Positions 23,901 to 34,188 of a stretch of DNA of 64,000 bases are shown one piece after another. The notes beneath the pieces are model-generated. The model searched no databases. It was not told the DNA's origin and was given only the letters and a program-made list of their open reading frames with translations. Numbering within the stretch: the first letter of the stretch is position 1; each line of letters starts with the position of its first letter. Position numbers and translations under genes: made by a program. The DNA is taken from assembly GCA_014925825.1 (NCBI GenBank), contig JACGCK010000038.1, positions 62,001-126,000 on the forward strand. Direction: 5' to 3'. The DNA comes from Pholiota molesta. Its lineage: Eukaryota; Basidiomycota; Agaricomycetes; Agaricales; Strophariaceae.

Positions 23901-25571
23901 AACAGAAATCGGCGATGCAACCCATATATGCACATCAGATCCCGTAATATTTTTTTAACGCTCAGTCCAAGCCATTGAATGGGTGGAAAATCGGGCGTGT
24001 CAAAGGAAAGGACCGTAAAACCACAGCAAAATGCAGAAACATATAGGAATGGGTGCAATCCTCCCGCCGCAGAGAGAGTTGTGGCGGATGTAGCTGTGAT
24101 GGTCTCATCCCCCTCCCATCGTCCGCCCCACGGTTATACCCTGTGGCCGGGTGAAGCACGCGCAACGGAGTGTGTTTTAAAAATATAAACCTCGCAGATG
24201 CAGTGAGGTACAAATAAAATGGCAAAAACGAGAATCAAGGCAAGAACCGTTATAGGAAACCGCCAGGGAAAAACAAGAAAAAAACAGCCACATGCATGGA
24301 GGCACCGCAATACTGCCGATACTGGACGTATCGCAGGCGATAACTAGACGGGTAAAACAGGCCACAAATACACAGGAAAATGCAAAATCAAGCGTGATCC
24401 AAGGAAAGATGGAGCAAGCGCAAGATAATACGCCATCAATCCAGGTGGCTGCGGTGCTGCGCGCACCGCCATGATTAGACGGGTCCACTAGACCGTAAAA
24501 ACACAGCAAAATGGAAAAACGGATAGGAAAGCGAGTAACCCTCTCGTGTAGAGCTGTGGCGGGTGTTCTCTTGTGCTCGCCTCCCCTCCTACAGGCCATT
24601 TTCAGGGCATGGAAAAATGGTCTCCAGCACAAGAATTTCAAAAATGCCGTAAGAGCAAAGACAGTCATAAAAGGCGCAGGCAAAAAGGCACGCTACTGCT
24701 GGTTCCTCGACCGTGCTGTTATTTCGAGGCAAGGCAGAGCCGTTTTCAACGAAGGGCGCTATAAACCCGAGGAGAACGCACCGAGACTGCCACCACAAAA
24801 GCAAGCAAAAACGAAAATAAAACAGACAGAACGCGCCAACGAAAGCCACTCACTCGACTTTCTTGATCGTCTTGTACCGCCTGGGCACTCTCTGGGGTAT
24901 CCGCCCATAGCGAATATTGTTCTCCGACCGGTCGTCCGCAATCGTGCCTCGATCACCGTCATCGTCGTCATAGGCGCCCGGGGGGTGGGGTATACTGGAC
25001 ATGGACGACGGGTCCCTGCGCAGCAGCGGTATATCGCCCGTGTCCTCCATCTCCTCCCCGCCGTCGTGCAGGTCGTACCCGGAGCGCGTGTACAGGGACC
25101 CCGGCGTCGGCGCGGGCGCTGGAGGCGCGTAGCCCAGCATCCCGCCGGGCGGCGGCGGCGAGTGCGCGTGCAGCATGGGCGGCGGGGACAGAGGATGTAG
25201 CGGCGTGCTTGTCGGGTGGTATGGGTTGGTATTCTGCCCCGGGGCGCCGTACAGCACGGGCGGCGGGGGCGGGGGCGAGGCGTACGGGTTGTGCGGCGGC
25301 GGGGAGGCGTAGGAGTTGTGCGGGGGTGGAGAGGCGTAGGGATTGTGCGCGGGGTTGAACGGGTCCGCGAGCGGCGTGCCGGCGCCATAGGGGGTCTGCT
25401 GGGGGGCGCGGTCGAAGGGGTTCGGCTGCGGGTCGTAGTGGTCGTAGGGGTTGGGCACAATGGGGTACCCGTCGTTGTAGTGGTGGCGCTGGGCCTCGTC
25501 GGCCTGTGGCGGGCGTTCAGCGTGCTGTTCGCGGAGCATGGAGGGGTACGTACATCGGGGTAGTGGGACAT
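20947..25571 (-). CDS. CHS: Chitin synthase, division 1 (class I-III type), complete gene
   Basis: This integral membrane GT2 enzyme polymerises UDP-N-acetylglucosamine into cell-wall chitin. Minus-strand exons are 24854-25503 plus a start exon 25554-25571 (MSHYPD), or alternatively 24854-25539 (MLREQH). They are followed by 23307-23782, 22890-23244, 22720-22843, 22605-22658, 22279-22551, 21990-22208, 21777-21932, 21617-21700, 21301-21548, 21089-21231 and 20947-21005. All phases agree, for 952 or 958 residues. The first 225 residues are Pro/Asn/Tyr-rich ([10 protein letters not shown] repeats), then [16 protein letters not shown] opens the core. Catalytic motifs are [26 protein letters not shown] and QRRRW. 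C-terminal membrane segments follow ([37 protein letters not shown]), ending RLFAGE. There is no myosin motor. Introns are 46-62 bases except the one at 23783-24853 (1071 bases). No breaks are seen. Its first two coding blocks are what the tandem array repeats. Confidence 0.92.
23783..24853 (-). other. Unusually long chitin synthase intron with internal duplication
   Basis: The donor GTGAGTG at 24853 and the acceptor TTCCTTAG join KKVE to LFHGNF in phase. At 1071 bases it is roughly 20 times the other introns of this gene. It contains two diverged copies of one segment 480 bases apart (24011-24110 and 24491-24590, each starting GACCGTAAAA, then ACAGCAAAATG, ATAGGAA, CTC and GTGGCGG). The array copies carry a 950-base version lacking about 130 bases (roughly 24625-24765) and holding a small extra piece near 32660-32690. 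Confidence 0.75.
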
Positions 25572-27730
25572 GGCTGGGATGGCCTGCGCTGGGCAGACGG
25601 GAGAGTTATGAGAGAGGGAGCACAGCAAGGCTGTTCGCCGCAGGACAACACAGTTGGTGCCTGTCACCGCGTGTCACGCCCTCACGTCATGTTGCAAACC
25701 CATCATCAATGTAACAACTTGTCTTGCAATTGGTCTTGTCCGCCAAACGACTGCGCAAATACATGTACTAGGGTCATTCGCGCGGCCATCTACGACCAGT
25801 GCACTATCGCTTACTCTCTTATCAGGTACGTTGATGGCCTTACCCGCCAACGCCCTAGTACCGCTCACCTCTACAACCTCCAGCTTCAACCTCGCAAGGT
25901 GGCCCAGCACAGATCGCGCACTTGGAGCCCCGTCGTCGACCCGTCCGTCGTTCCGTTTGCCTTTCACTGCCTGTCATCTTCCTCGGATGCCACACGAGCA
26001 CTCCAGACGCATACCTCAAGCGCCGCGAAGTCACCGTCAGCGACGCTTCGGCGTAACATTCGACATACGAGCACGTCGGGCCCAACATCGCCGCCCTTAC
26101 ACACGCCGTACCATTACACACACCCGTGCTTAACGTACCAGCAGCACCTCCACGGCGAACGGAACCGGGTGCACCCGCGAGCGCGAGGAGGAGATCCGGA
26201 CGCCTTCGGAGCCCACCTGGGGAGCGTCCGACGTTCAGGTCGCGTCCCTGGACACCACCGCGCGCAGAAGTCAAGCAGCCGGCGTGGCTTGGACAACAAC
26301 TCCGCGTCGCGCGAGCGGGTAGCGGCCGAGAGCACCGGTGCACAGATGCCACCGCGACATTTATATCGTATCGATCGAGGTCTGAATCCATAGGCTGCGT
26401 AGGGCCAATCAGCGCGGCCTCCAAGGTGTGTGGATCTCATCTGATCCCGCCTCTCAGCGCCACACTCACAGCACCGAGCTAGGCAAAACCGCGGCGGCCC
26501 AGCGCCCTGCTTGGACGACTACTCGCGGTGGGAGGGGACGAGACATACAACGACCACGGCGGCGCACGGAACGCGCGCGCAGCCTACATCGGCACACATC
26601 CGGCGAGCGTCGACATCCAGATCGCCCGGATCGCGGTCCATGCGCACACGGCCAAGCAGCGCGCAGGTCCCAGGTGTGTAGATCTCATCAGATGGCCCCT
26701 CCGCTCAACGTCGCGCTCACAACAGTAAACTACGGCGGCGCAGAGACGACACTACTGTAACACAAGGGCAATATACATACGGACACGGAGCAAGTCAGCA
26801 ACGAGCCGACGATGTCGGGATACGGGATGCGCGGCGTGGCTTTGGACGACAACGGCTCGGCTTGCAAGGTGACGAGTCCAGCTGCGGGAAATCCTCAGTG
26901 AGTGCTTGACGACTTTACCATGTAGGGATTGCTCACTTTGAAGACAATAGCGCCGCCTTTCCTCCAGTTACGGAGAAGCCACTGCGACACACGGCAGCGC
27001 GGAGGGCTCGAAACGGCAATGCGGCGCTCGCGTTCGAGGAGATGGGCAAGGCAGGAGATCTGCGAGGGTGGGCATGGTATCAGTGAGTACCGCGCGGATC
27101 CGACTGTGCAGTAAATCCTCACCTGCATTCGGCCAGGAGTCGACGTGCGCGGGCATACAGACCAGGACGCCTCGTCCTGGCCCATGAACGACGATGCGAA
27201 CGGATCGGCTCGGTATCGGAACAGTCGCCCATCGATTCCACTTACCAACGAGGACGACGAGCGAACGGAGCGGTCAAGGTGCCGATGGGAGAACGGCGCC
27301 CTTACTGCCTCGGGATATGGGTGAGCACGTCTATGCGAACGGTCATAGCCCCGACTTACCCTAGTTCTATCCAGCACCAAGGCTCGCTGACCCAGGCGCG
27401 CAACCGCACGGCGCCGGCGCATCGCGTTCAGGCGCTATCGGTGGCGGTAAGCGAATCGCGGCTGCAGAGACGAGCACCAACGTACGGACTATGCATTCCA
27501 GATGAGCGTTGAGTCGCGAAGGGCTATCTGCGGCGGGAGGATTTCATTAGTGCGGTGCGTATGCTACGCTGAAGGATAGCGCTCACCTGTCTCATAGATC
27601 CCCAATGCTCGCCGCTGTCCATACTTGTACGTACGCGGAAATGGACGCCGTGGTATGCTGCGGCCGGCGTAAGGTGCGGCGCATTAATGATCAGCTTGAC
27701 CACTCAATAATAACGAGAACTCACTTGTAG
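25572..27730. other. GC-rich upstream flank of chitin synthase; decayed modular sequence
   Basis: The first few hundred bases should hold the chitin synthase promoter, though no clear TATA box was recognised. From about 26.1 kb the sequence is built of degenerate modules. GGTGTGTGGATCTCATCTG at 26425 recurs as GGTGTGTAGATCTCATCAG at 26673, and (C)TTGGACGAC(A/T)AC at about 26290, 26513 and 26846. Around 26812-27512 a chain of frames with GT..AG-like borders can be drawn, but indels against the copies in U1-U3 break it, so no gene is called. Confidence 0.45.
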
Positions 27731-27802
27731 GCCAGCATCGACGAATGGACGTGCGGGCGGGTTCAAGAGAGGGGCAACGCTACTAGAACCATCGCACTCG
27801 AC

Positions 27803-27935
27803 GAGATAGAGTAAGACGAGCGAAGACCAGGAGAGCAAAGGAAAGCAGAGAAGAGCGGGATGAGGGAATGAGACGCATATCAGAGGAGAGGAGAGGAGAG
27901 AAGAGCGGGATGAGAGAATGAGAGAGATAACCGTA
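27803..27935 (+). repeat. Purine-rich tract with internal direct repeat
   Basis: An A/G-dominated tract of about 130 bases contains GAGAAGAGCGGGATGAG twice (about 27847 and 27898) and GGAGAGGAGAGGAGAG between them. A TATATATACC follows at about 27940. It recurs in each array unit (about 36360, 44907 and 53463). Confidence 0.6.
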
Positions 27936-28960
27936 GTCTTATATATACCTTTGCTAGATGTGTACGTACATAGAATGAAAATGGTGGCATTGGAAACATC
28001 TCGTCCAGGGTCCGCGTGCGCTAAGCGAATCTCGATCCGTATCTCCTCCTCCGTTTCCTCGCCCGCGTCCGTTCCTCCTCCTTACCTGTGTCTGTAGACA
28101 ATACAAGTTATCAATAGACAATCCATCGCCCGATTTTATTATGACTTGAATACAGAAAAGTGACCTATTATTCATTCGTTATTGAGCATAAAGGATGAAG
28201 TTCATGCCATGTCCATCTTTTCAAAACTGTGAACCTCGTCTGAACAGCGGCCGAGTATACTCACTACCCACCCACCCTACAGTTTTTTACCCCCTAGGAC
28301 ATATTCGCATGTCGTAAAACTAAAGGGAAACGGCACTAGATTGCTTAGTCCATGCATTGCTCCGAGCCCAAGCATTCAGAAATGCATCGATTTGCAGGCG
28401 GAAAGTTCAAGCGCGCCAACTTCGCTGGCAACGCACCCGAGAGGACCCTTGATGGCGCTAATAGCGGCGTTTTACGTGGTTTTTTTCAGGTCCCCGTGCG
28501 ATGTGCAATGGGCTGGAAACACGAAACGGGGTGGGAGGAGAGGGTCTTGCTCGGTACGGGTATCCTTGCCTGCCCCAGCCTAACCGCTCCAAGCTTCTGG
28601 TGTCCGATAGAAGCGCATTGGGGCTATATACTATACTTCTTAGGCCCCCAGATGGAATTGAGACGAACGCAGAACGGACGCGCTCTGCAAACTCTGAGAT
28701 TGAATTGATTGCATCTTGATGTCGCCGCCTTCTCGTACATCCCACCGCATCGCTTTCGCCGCAATTAAAGCAAATGTCAGTATGGTCGATACGTATGTAA
28801 TGCCTGATTTGAAATCGATACTTCTTCTGCGTTTCAAATGGCGGATTGGGAGAGGAGGAGCGCTTTGTTATCAAACTTAATATCTGAACATCCGTCTCTT
28901 TGTTCAACCGGAATAGAAATTTCAATTTGTAGAGAATTACGTACAGCTAACCTGCGGCCG

Positions 28961-31900
28961 CATTTCTGTGTGTAATTTAAATGTGCGCAACCTTGAGAGC
29001 ATATGTATTGCGCCATATTCAGCACCGGCGCCTAAAATTGTGGCACGGTTCTCACGGCGCTTGGCCTCGTTCGCGCGCGGCGACAAGCTATGAATGGCTT
29101 CTCAAAGAATGCTTTCCTCCGCTTCAACCCATATGGAAGGGCCAACTCGACATAACGGTCAAAATGCGACGACCATTCAGTGTTGCAAAATCACCAAGCT
29201 CCTTAATCAACTCACTGAGTTGTAAACAATCGCATACTCAGCGGCTACCTTCAAGCACGTCCTCACTCATCGGATGTGCTGTAAAAATCTAGTCTACATC
29301 AAGGCCACCTTTGTACATTCTTTCTTGTGCAGAGCTCAAGAGGAGGAAACCAATATGATTCGACTCCTCAGCAATGTTGGAGCATGCAGACGCGACATAA
29401 ATGATGTTATGTCATCCCGCTCGCAACGCTTCAACCTCGCCTGTATACTCTATGTTTGAATGCAGTTCATATCTAGGAGTAAACAATTTGCAAAGACGCG
29501 TTATAGAAAGGATATTCTGTATGTTTTATTCGGTAGTCTGTAGGCATATGCCGTATCAAGCTTTAACTTTTAATGACGTTGCTAGATCCACCTTGCGCAA
29601 AGTTGCGGTGCCTGCTGCACCGAATTACGTTCGCCGTACATAGCCTAGACTTTGACTTTGATTCCGTTGCCGCTCGCAACGCTTCAACCTTGTTAATTGC
29701 CATATATGTTCCATTCTCATGTCAGATTTTTAGCCACTGGCAGTAGCAAAGAACACATTGCATTGGTAGATGTACACAAGCAATAGTTTACTGGGCATGT
29801 ATGGTGTGATGCACTTATTCACTAGGATACCTTATTTCGTCGGTAGTATTATATTGCCAATGCTTCTAATTACGTTAACAGAAAGAAGCAGTATTTTGGA
29901 TTTACGGCGGTGATTTAGGGATGGAGGCGAGGATCCGGATTCTGTTATGTACTTGACTTCTTGTTGCGTCCGTGAAATCGCACACAGTCATTGGTGTAGT
30001 TACGTTTGGGTGGTATTAATACGGAATTATGTATAAGGGAAGATTTTCTATTCTTGGAGATGAAAAACGGGGAATGAGAAGCAGATGGTTTGTGGAAGAA
30101 ATGTTGGATCTGACTCAGAGAGCTGTAACGAAAAGAAATATATCATCACAGATAAATATTAACAAGGAATATGTAGGGAAGAAGTATAGAGGTATGAGGA
30201 AGGGTTATCCCTGAGTAGTGATTTTGCAGGGGTCGGAATGAGTCCGGCGGGACTAGTTACAGTAGTTTGGGCCTAAGGATTATGTACGTGGATTTGCCAC
30301 CGTGCATTCCAAAATTTAGCGATCGGTGAAATGGTGATGGAGACGTGGAAGAATCATTCTGGCTTGGGCCGCTTGGCATTCTGGGAGTATAAAGACTGGA
30401 CACTTTTGGACGGAATATGTACCGTCCTTACCCGTCCTAATGATGCTACATGCTATTCCCATTCCCCATCCTCAGCCCTATCTATGATGATGGTGCCACT
30501 CTATTCAGTGGGTACTCTATTGCATATCTCATCTTCCAAAGAATGCACACTAATTGAAGTTATTTCTAGCTTTGATCGTTATCGCAAATTTAGGCGCCCA
30601 TGCCTAGTGGAAGGGTAACTTAGTTTCTAATTGCACACATCCACATCACTTCCGTAGCGCTACATTTCCTATGCCTGGACTCTGTTGTTTAAATTCAATA
30701 TTTCGACTTCCTGTGACCTTTCATCCCAATTTACGTATTAGACCGCATCTCAAATTTGATTTTCAGATGTCCCGCGGGCTCCAAGCAGTGTTTAGGTCTG
30801 TCTCCAATTCTAATTCGATTTTCCGAGTTCCCGTGGCTGATAACATTAATTTTTCATGCAACAGCCTTAAATTCAAACTGATGTGATTGACTTTCAATGT
30901 ATTGTGTCATTGCGGGACTGATCAAGCGGCGTCTGTTCTAATTAGACTTTTGGATTTCCGGTGAGCAATGTCACAGTCGCATAGTGATAGATTTTCCGAG
31001 TTTCCATGGCTGATGACCCCTCCCATGCAACAGCCTCTAATTCAAGCTGATTAACATGCCAGTATGTGATTGATTTTCAATGTATCATCTCATTGTGGGA
31101 CTGATTGGCGGCATGTGTTCTAATTAGACTTTTGGCTTTCCGGCGAGCTCGCATACTGATATGGTATCTCATAAATTCTGGCGTTGACGTCGTGGCACTG
31201 ATTAGGCGGCTTATACTCTAATGAGATTTTTTTTTGATTTCCGGCGAGTGGTTTTGCTCTGCCTCCATTTGATTTTGGTGGCTTATTTCAAAATTAGATA
31301 TTTGGATTTCCCGTGAGATTGCCCGCAAGTTATCTCTACGTACATGGTTAGTGCTCCTAATTACCATTCTGGTCTGATATTGACTTTTCACAATATAGGT
31401 AGTCTCGTAAAGTGTGGTTATAAAGACAGTGAGTCTTTCTAGTCCAGGTTTCGGAACTTTGCTTACTGCGTAATTATTAGGACTGTTTCTCGCGGTATCT
31501 TGTTTTCGTGGTTAGTAATTCATGTTCAAATGTCAGAAAATCGTTGGAAAATCGTCTAATCTGACTCTGGCCTTGCAGATAAATCCATGAATTCTGCGCG
31601 CAAATGATTTTTGCCTTTGATTCTGTGAGGATTATCAGAAATCCAAATAGCATTACCACAGTTACTTCACATTTGCGCATAGTGATTGCAAGTCCACCGT
31701 GCATGTTCATGGCCTTGCGTTGCGCAAAGTAGATTGTAAGTTGGTCATTTTTATTCCATTGCAAACTGTCTAATAAGAGTTACAGTGAAAGTACGTAGGT
31801 AGATACGGGTTTCCGATAGCCTTGCCCTTCGGGGGGGCTGCACTCTGCGCGCACGGCACCTGAACCCGACTGGACAGTGGGACCTACGCTCATTTTGAAA

Positions 31901-31979
31901 AACGTACCCCCGTTTAGGCAACTTTACCACACAAAACACTCGTTTTTACCTAAGATTAGCACCCAAAATGACCGCTTAC
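28961..31979. repeat. AT-rich element copy in U0
   Basis: This is the 3.0-kb counterpart of 1-2773. It holds CCGCTCGCAACGCTTCAAC at 29417 and 29670, the degenerate TCTAATTAGAC..TTTCCGG repeats at about 30.7-31.3 kb, an intron-like cassette at 31736-31785 and the GCCTTGCCCTTCGGGGGGG mark near 31820-31838. It ends at GTAAGC (read on the minus strand from 31979). The left limit is set by where similarity with copy 1 fades and may be too short. No conserved frame; copy 1 breaks the frames that exist here. Confidence 0.75.
31736..31785 (+). other. Intron-like cassette in array element copy
   Basis: Fifty bases with donor GTAAGT, branch-like CTAAT and acceptor TTACAG, related to 2391-2439 and 2532-2580. 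Near-identical copies lie in U1-U3 at about 40288, 48839 and 57394. Confidence 0.4.
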
Positions 31980-34188
31980 CGAGCCACAATCGCGCCGAAC
32001 GATCTGAGTGAGAGGTCAGCGCGCGCGGCGGGTGAGAGGGAGAGGACACGCTGGTATACTCATAGATATGCGCCGTTACGTCCTGCTTCCCGATCTTCGT
32101 CTTCGCCACGCCCTCCTGGTACGCGCCCATCGCCGCAATCACACTCAGCGTGCGCGAGTTGATCTTCGACCGCCCGTCGCTCACGATGCACACCACCACC
32201 TTCTTCCACCCGTCCTTCCCCCACGTCTTGCTCCGGTCGCGCTTGCACAGGTGCGCGATGTTCTTGATCACGCCGTGCATCGTCCGGCAGAACAGCTCCT
32301 CGTCCTCGTTGTACATCGTCATCACGATGAACAGCTCCGTGCGCCGCGGCGGGTCGTAGTGGACTTGTCGTAGTGTGAATCCGGAGTCCTTGAAGTCGTT
32401 CGGGTCGCACGTCGCCGCGGAGTACCGCATGTGCGTGAACTCGCGGTCCGTGCGGTTCGGGCACATGTCCAGTAGTTTTTTCGGCACGGCGTTATCCAAC
32501 ACAAAGTTACCGTGGAAGAGTCTAAGGAAGAATGAGATGAGTATGAAGAAATGAAATAACAAAACGTAGTAAACAAGGCGAATAAAGGGAAACAACAAGA
32601 ACACGGTCATCAACACGACAAAAGCAACGCAAATGGGTGGAATAGAAATCGGCGATGCAACTCATGTACCCAGAGCCGACAAAGCCAGTGTATGCACATC
32701 AGATCCCTGATGAGTGGTAGAATTTTTCCAACGCCCAGTCCAAGCCATTGAAAGGGCGCAAAATCCGGCGTGCCCAAGGAAAGGACCGAAAAAACACAGC
32801 AAATTGCAGAAACCTATAGGAATGCGAGTAACCCTCTCGCCGCAGCGAGAGTTGTGGCGGGTGTACCTGTTATCGTCCCATCCTCATCCCACGGTCCACC
32901 GTGTATTTCCTGTGGCTGAGTAAACCACGCGCAGCGGAGTGTGTTATAAACCTCGCAGATGGAGCAAGGTACGAATGAAATGGCAAAAACGAAAATCAAG
33001 GCAAGAGAAATTGCAGGACACCGCCAGGGAAGAACAAGAAAAAGGCAACCACATGCGTGGAGGCACCGTAATACTGTCGACACTGGACATATCGCAGGCG
33101 TTGATAAGACGGGTAAAACAGGCCACAAATACACAGGAAAATGCAAAATCCGGCGTGATCACAAGGAAAGATGGAGCAAGCGCAAAGTAATACGCCATCA
33201 ATCCAGGTGCTGCGCGCACCGCCCGTAACGATTAGACGGGTACATTAGACCGTAAAAACACAGCAAAATGCAAAAACGGATAGGAAAGCGAGTAACCCTC
33301 TCGTGCAGAGCTGTGGAGGGTGTTCCCTTGTGCTCGACTCCCCTCCTGTAGGCCTTTTCAAGGGCGCTGCAAACCGGAGGAAAACGCACGATTGAAAAAA
33401 GAAATTGCCACCGCAAAAGCACGCAAAAACGAAAAGAAAACAGACTGAACGTGCCAACGAAAGCTACTCACTCGACTTTCTTGATCGTCTTGTACCGCCT
33501 GGGCACTCTCTGGGGTATCCGCCCATAGCGAATATTGTTCTCCGACCTGTCATCCGCAATCGTGCCTCGATCACCCTCATCGTCGTCATAGGCGCCCGGG
33601 GGGTGGGGTATACTCGACATGGACGACGGGTCCCTGCGCAGCAGCGGTATATCGCCCGTGTCCTCCATCTCCTCCCCGCCGTCGTGCAGGTCGTACCCGG
33701 AGCGCGTGTACAGGGACCCCGGCGTTGGTGCGGGCGCTGGAGGCGCGTAGCCCACCATCCCGCCGGGCGGCGGCGGCGAGTGCGCGTGCAGCATGGGCGG
33801 CGGGGACATAGGATGCAGCGGCGTGCTTGTCGGGTGGTATGGGTTGGTATTTTGCCCCGGGGCGCCGTAAAGCACGGGCGGCGGGGGCGGAGGCGAGGCG
33901 TACGGGTTGTGCGGCGGCGGGGAGGCGTAGGAGTTGTGCGGGGGTGGAGAGGCGTAGGGGTTGTGCGCGGGGTTGAACGGGTCCGCGAGCGGCGTGCCGG
34001 CGCCGTAGGGGGTGTGCTGGGGGCGCGGTCGAAGGGGTTCGGCTGCGGGTCGTAGTGGTCGTAGGGGTTGGGCACAATGGGGTACCCGTCGTTGTAGTGG
34101 TGGCGCTGGGCCTCGTCGGCCTGTGGCGGGCGTTCAGCGTGCTGTTCGTGGGGCATGGAGGGGTACGTACATCGGGGTAGTGGGACAT
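31980..34188 (-). pseudogene. Truncated chitin synthase copy in U1 (exons 1-2 only)
   Basis: It holds the start exon (ATG at 34188), the large N-terminal exon ending at 33472, a 950-base intron, and exon 2 from 32521 down. The exon 2 protein is identical to the intact gene through HIYEYT, including IVMTMYNED and CIVSDGR. After that an 8-base deletion removes the normal intron 2 donor, and translation would run on to a junction with the element at 31980. It lacks LLDVGT, the EDR and QRRRW motifs and all membrane segments, so it cannot be an active synthase. In the N-terminal exon one G is missing in a G run near 34020, breaking the frame. Confidence 0.85.

Larger units (their letters stand above)
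23307..31979. repeat. Array unit U0 (first unit, embedded in the intact chitin synthase gene)
   Basis: Its content is chitin synthase exons 1-2 (minus), upstream flank and element copy. The part from about 23.3 to 27.73 kb differs from units U1-U3 by many substitutions and indels. The part from about 27.73 kb to 31.98 kb is almost identical to them. The left edge is the point where the truncated copies stop following the gene (intron 2). Confidence 0.75.

Noticed and set aside
26812..27512. Possible multi-exon gene starting MSGYGMRGVALDDNGSA
   Set aside because: Splice-like borders exist, but U1-U3 carry frame-breaking indels and no family is recognised.
28352..28708. A 118-codon frame identical in all four units
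   Set aside because: Identity merely reflects the identical units. No motif, no splice context, and an overlapping frame of similar quality exists on the other strand.
29417..29688. CRISPR-like array from the repeated 19-mer
   Set aside because: Only two occurrences per copy with unequal spacing, in a eukaryotic context. Not a CRISPR array.
30331..30618. A 95-codon frame, with neighbours at 30029 and 31477, in the element
   Set aside because: The diverged copy 1 breaks these frames (for example a stop after the ILGDE-equivalent near 705-715), so they are not conserved as protein.
28961..31979. Helitron, LTR or DNA-transposon identity for the element
   Set aside because: No TC..CTRR ends, long terminal repeats, terminal inverted repeats, transposase, helicase or reverse transcriptase frames could be seen. 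Only one end is defined, so the class is left open.
31950..31979. A spliceable 30-base intron at the element end (GTAAGC..CTAATCTTAG)
   Set aside because: It has the signals but is too short for a normal spliceosomal intron, and copy 1 lacks the matching AG.
33405..34055. Long plus-strand frames rich in Arg/Gly/Val opposite the chitin synthase N-terminus (also at 24511, 41955, 50509)
   Set aside because: Antisense reading of a Pro/Tyr/Asn-rich coding exon. Open only because of GC-rich codon bias; no family pattern.
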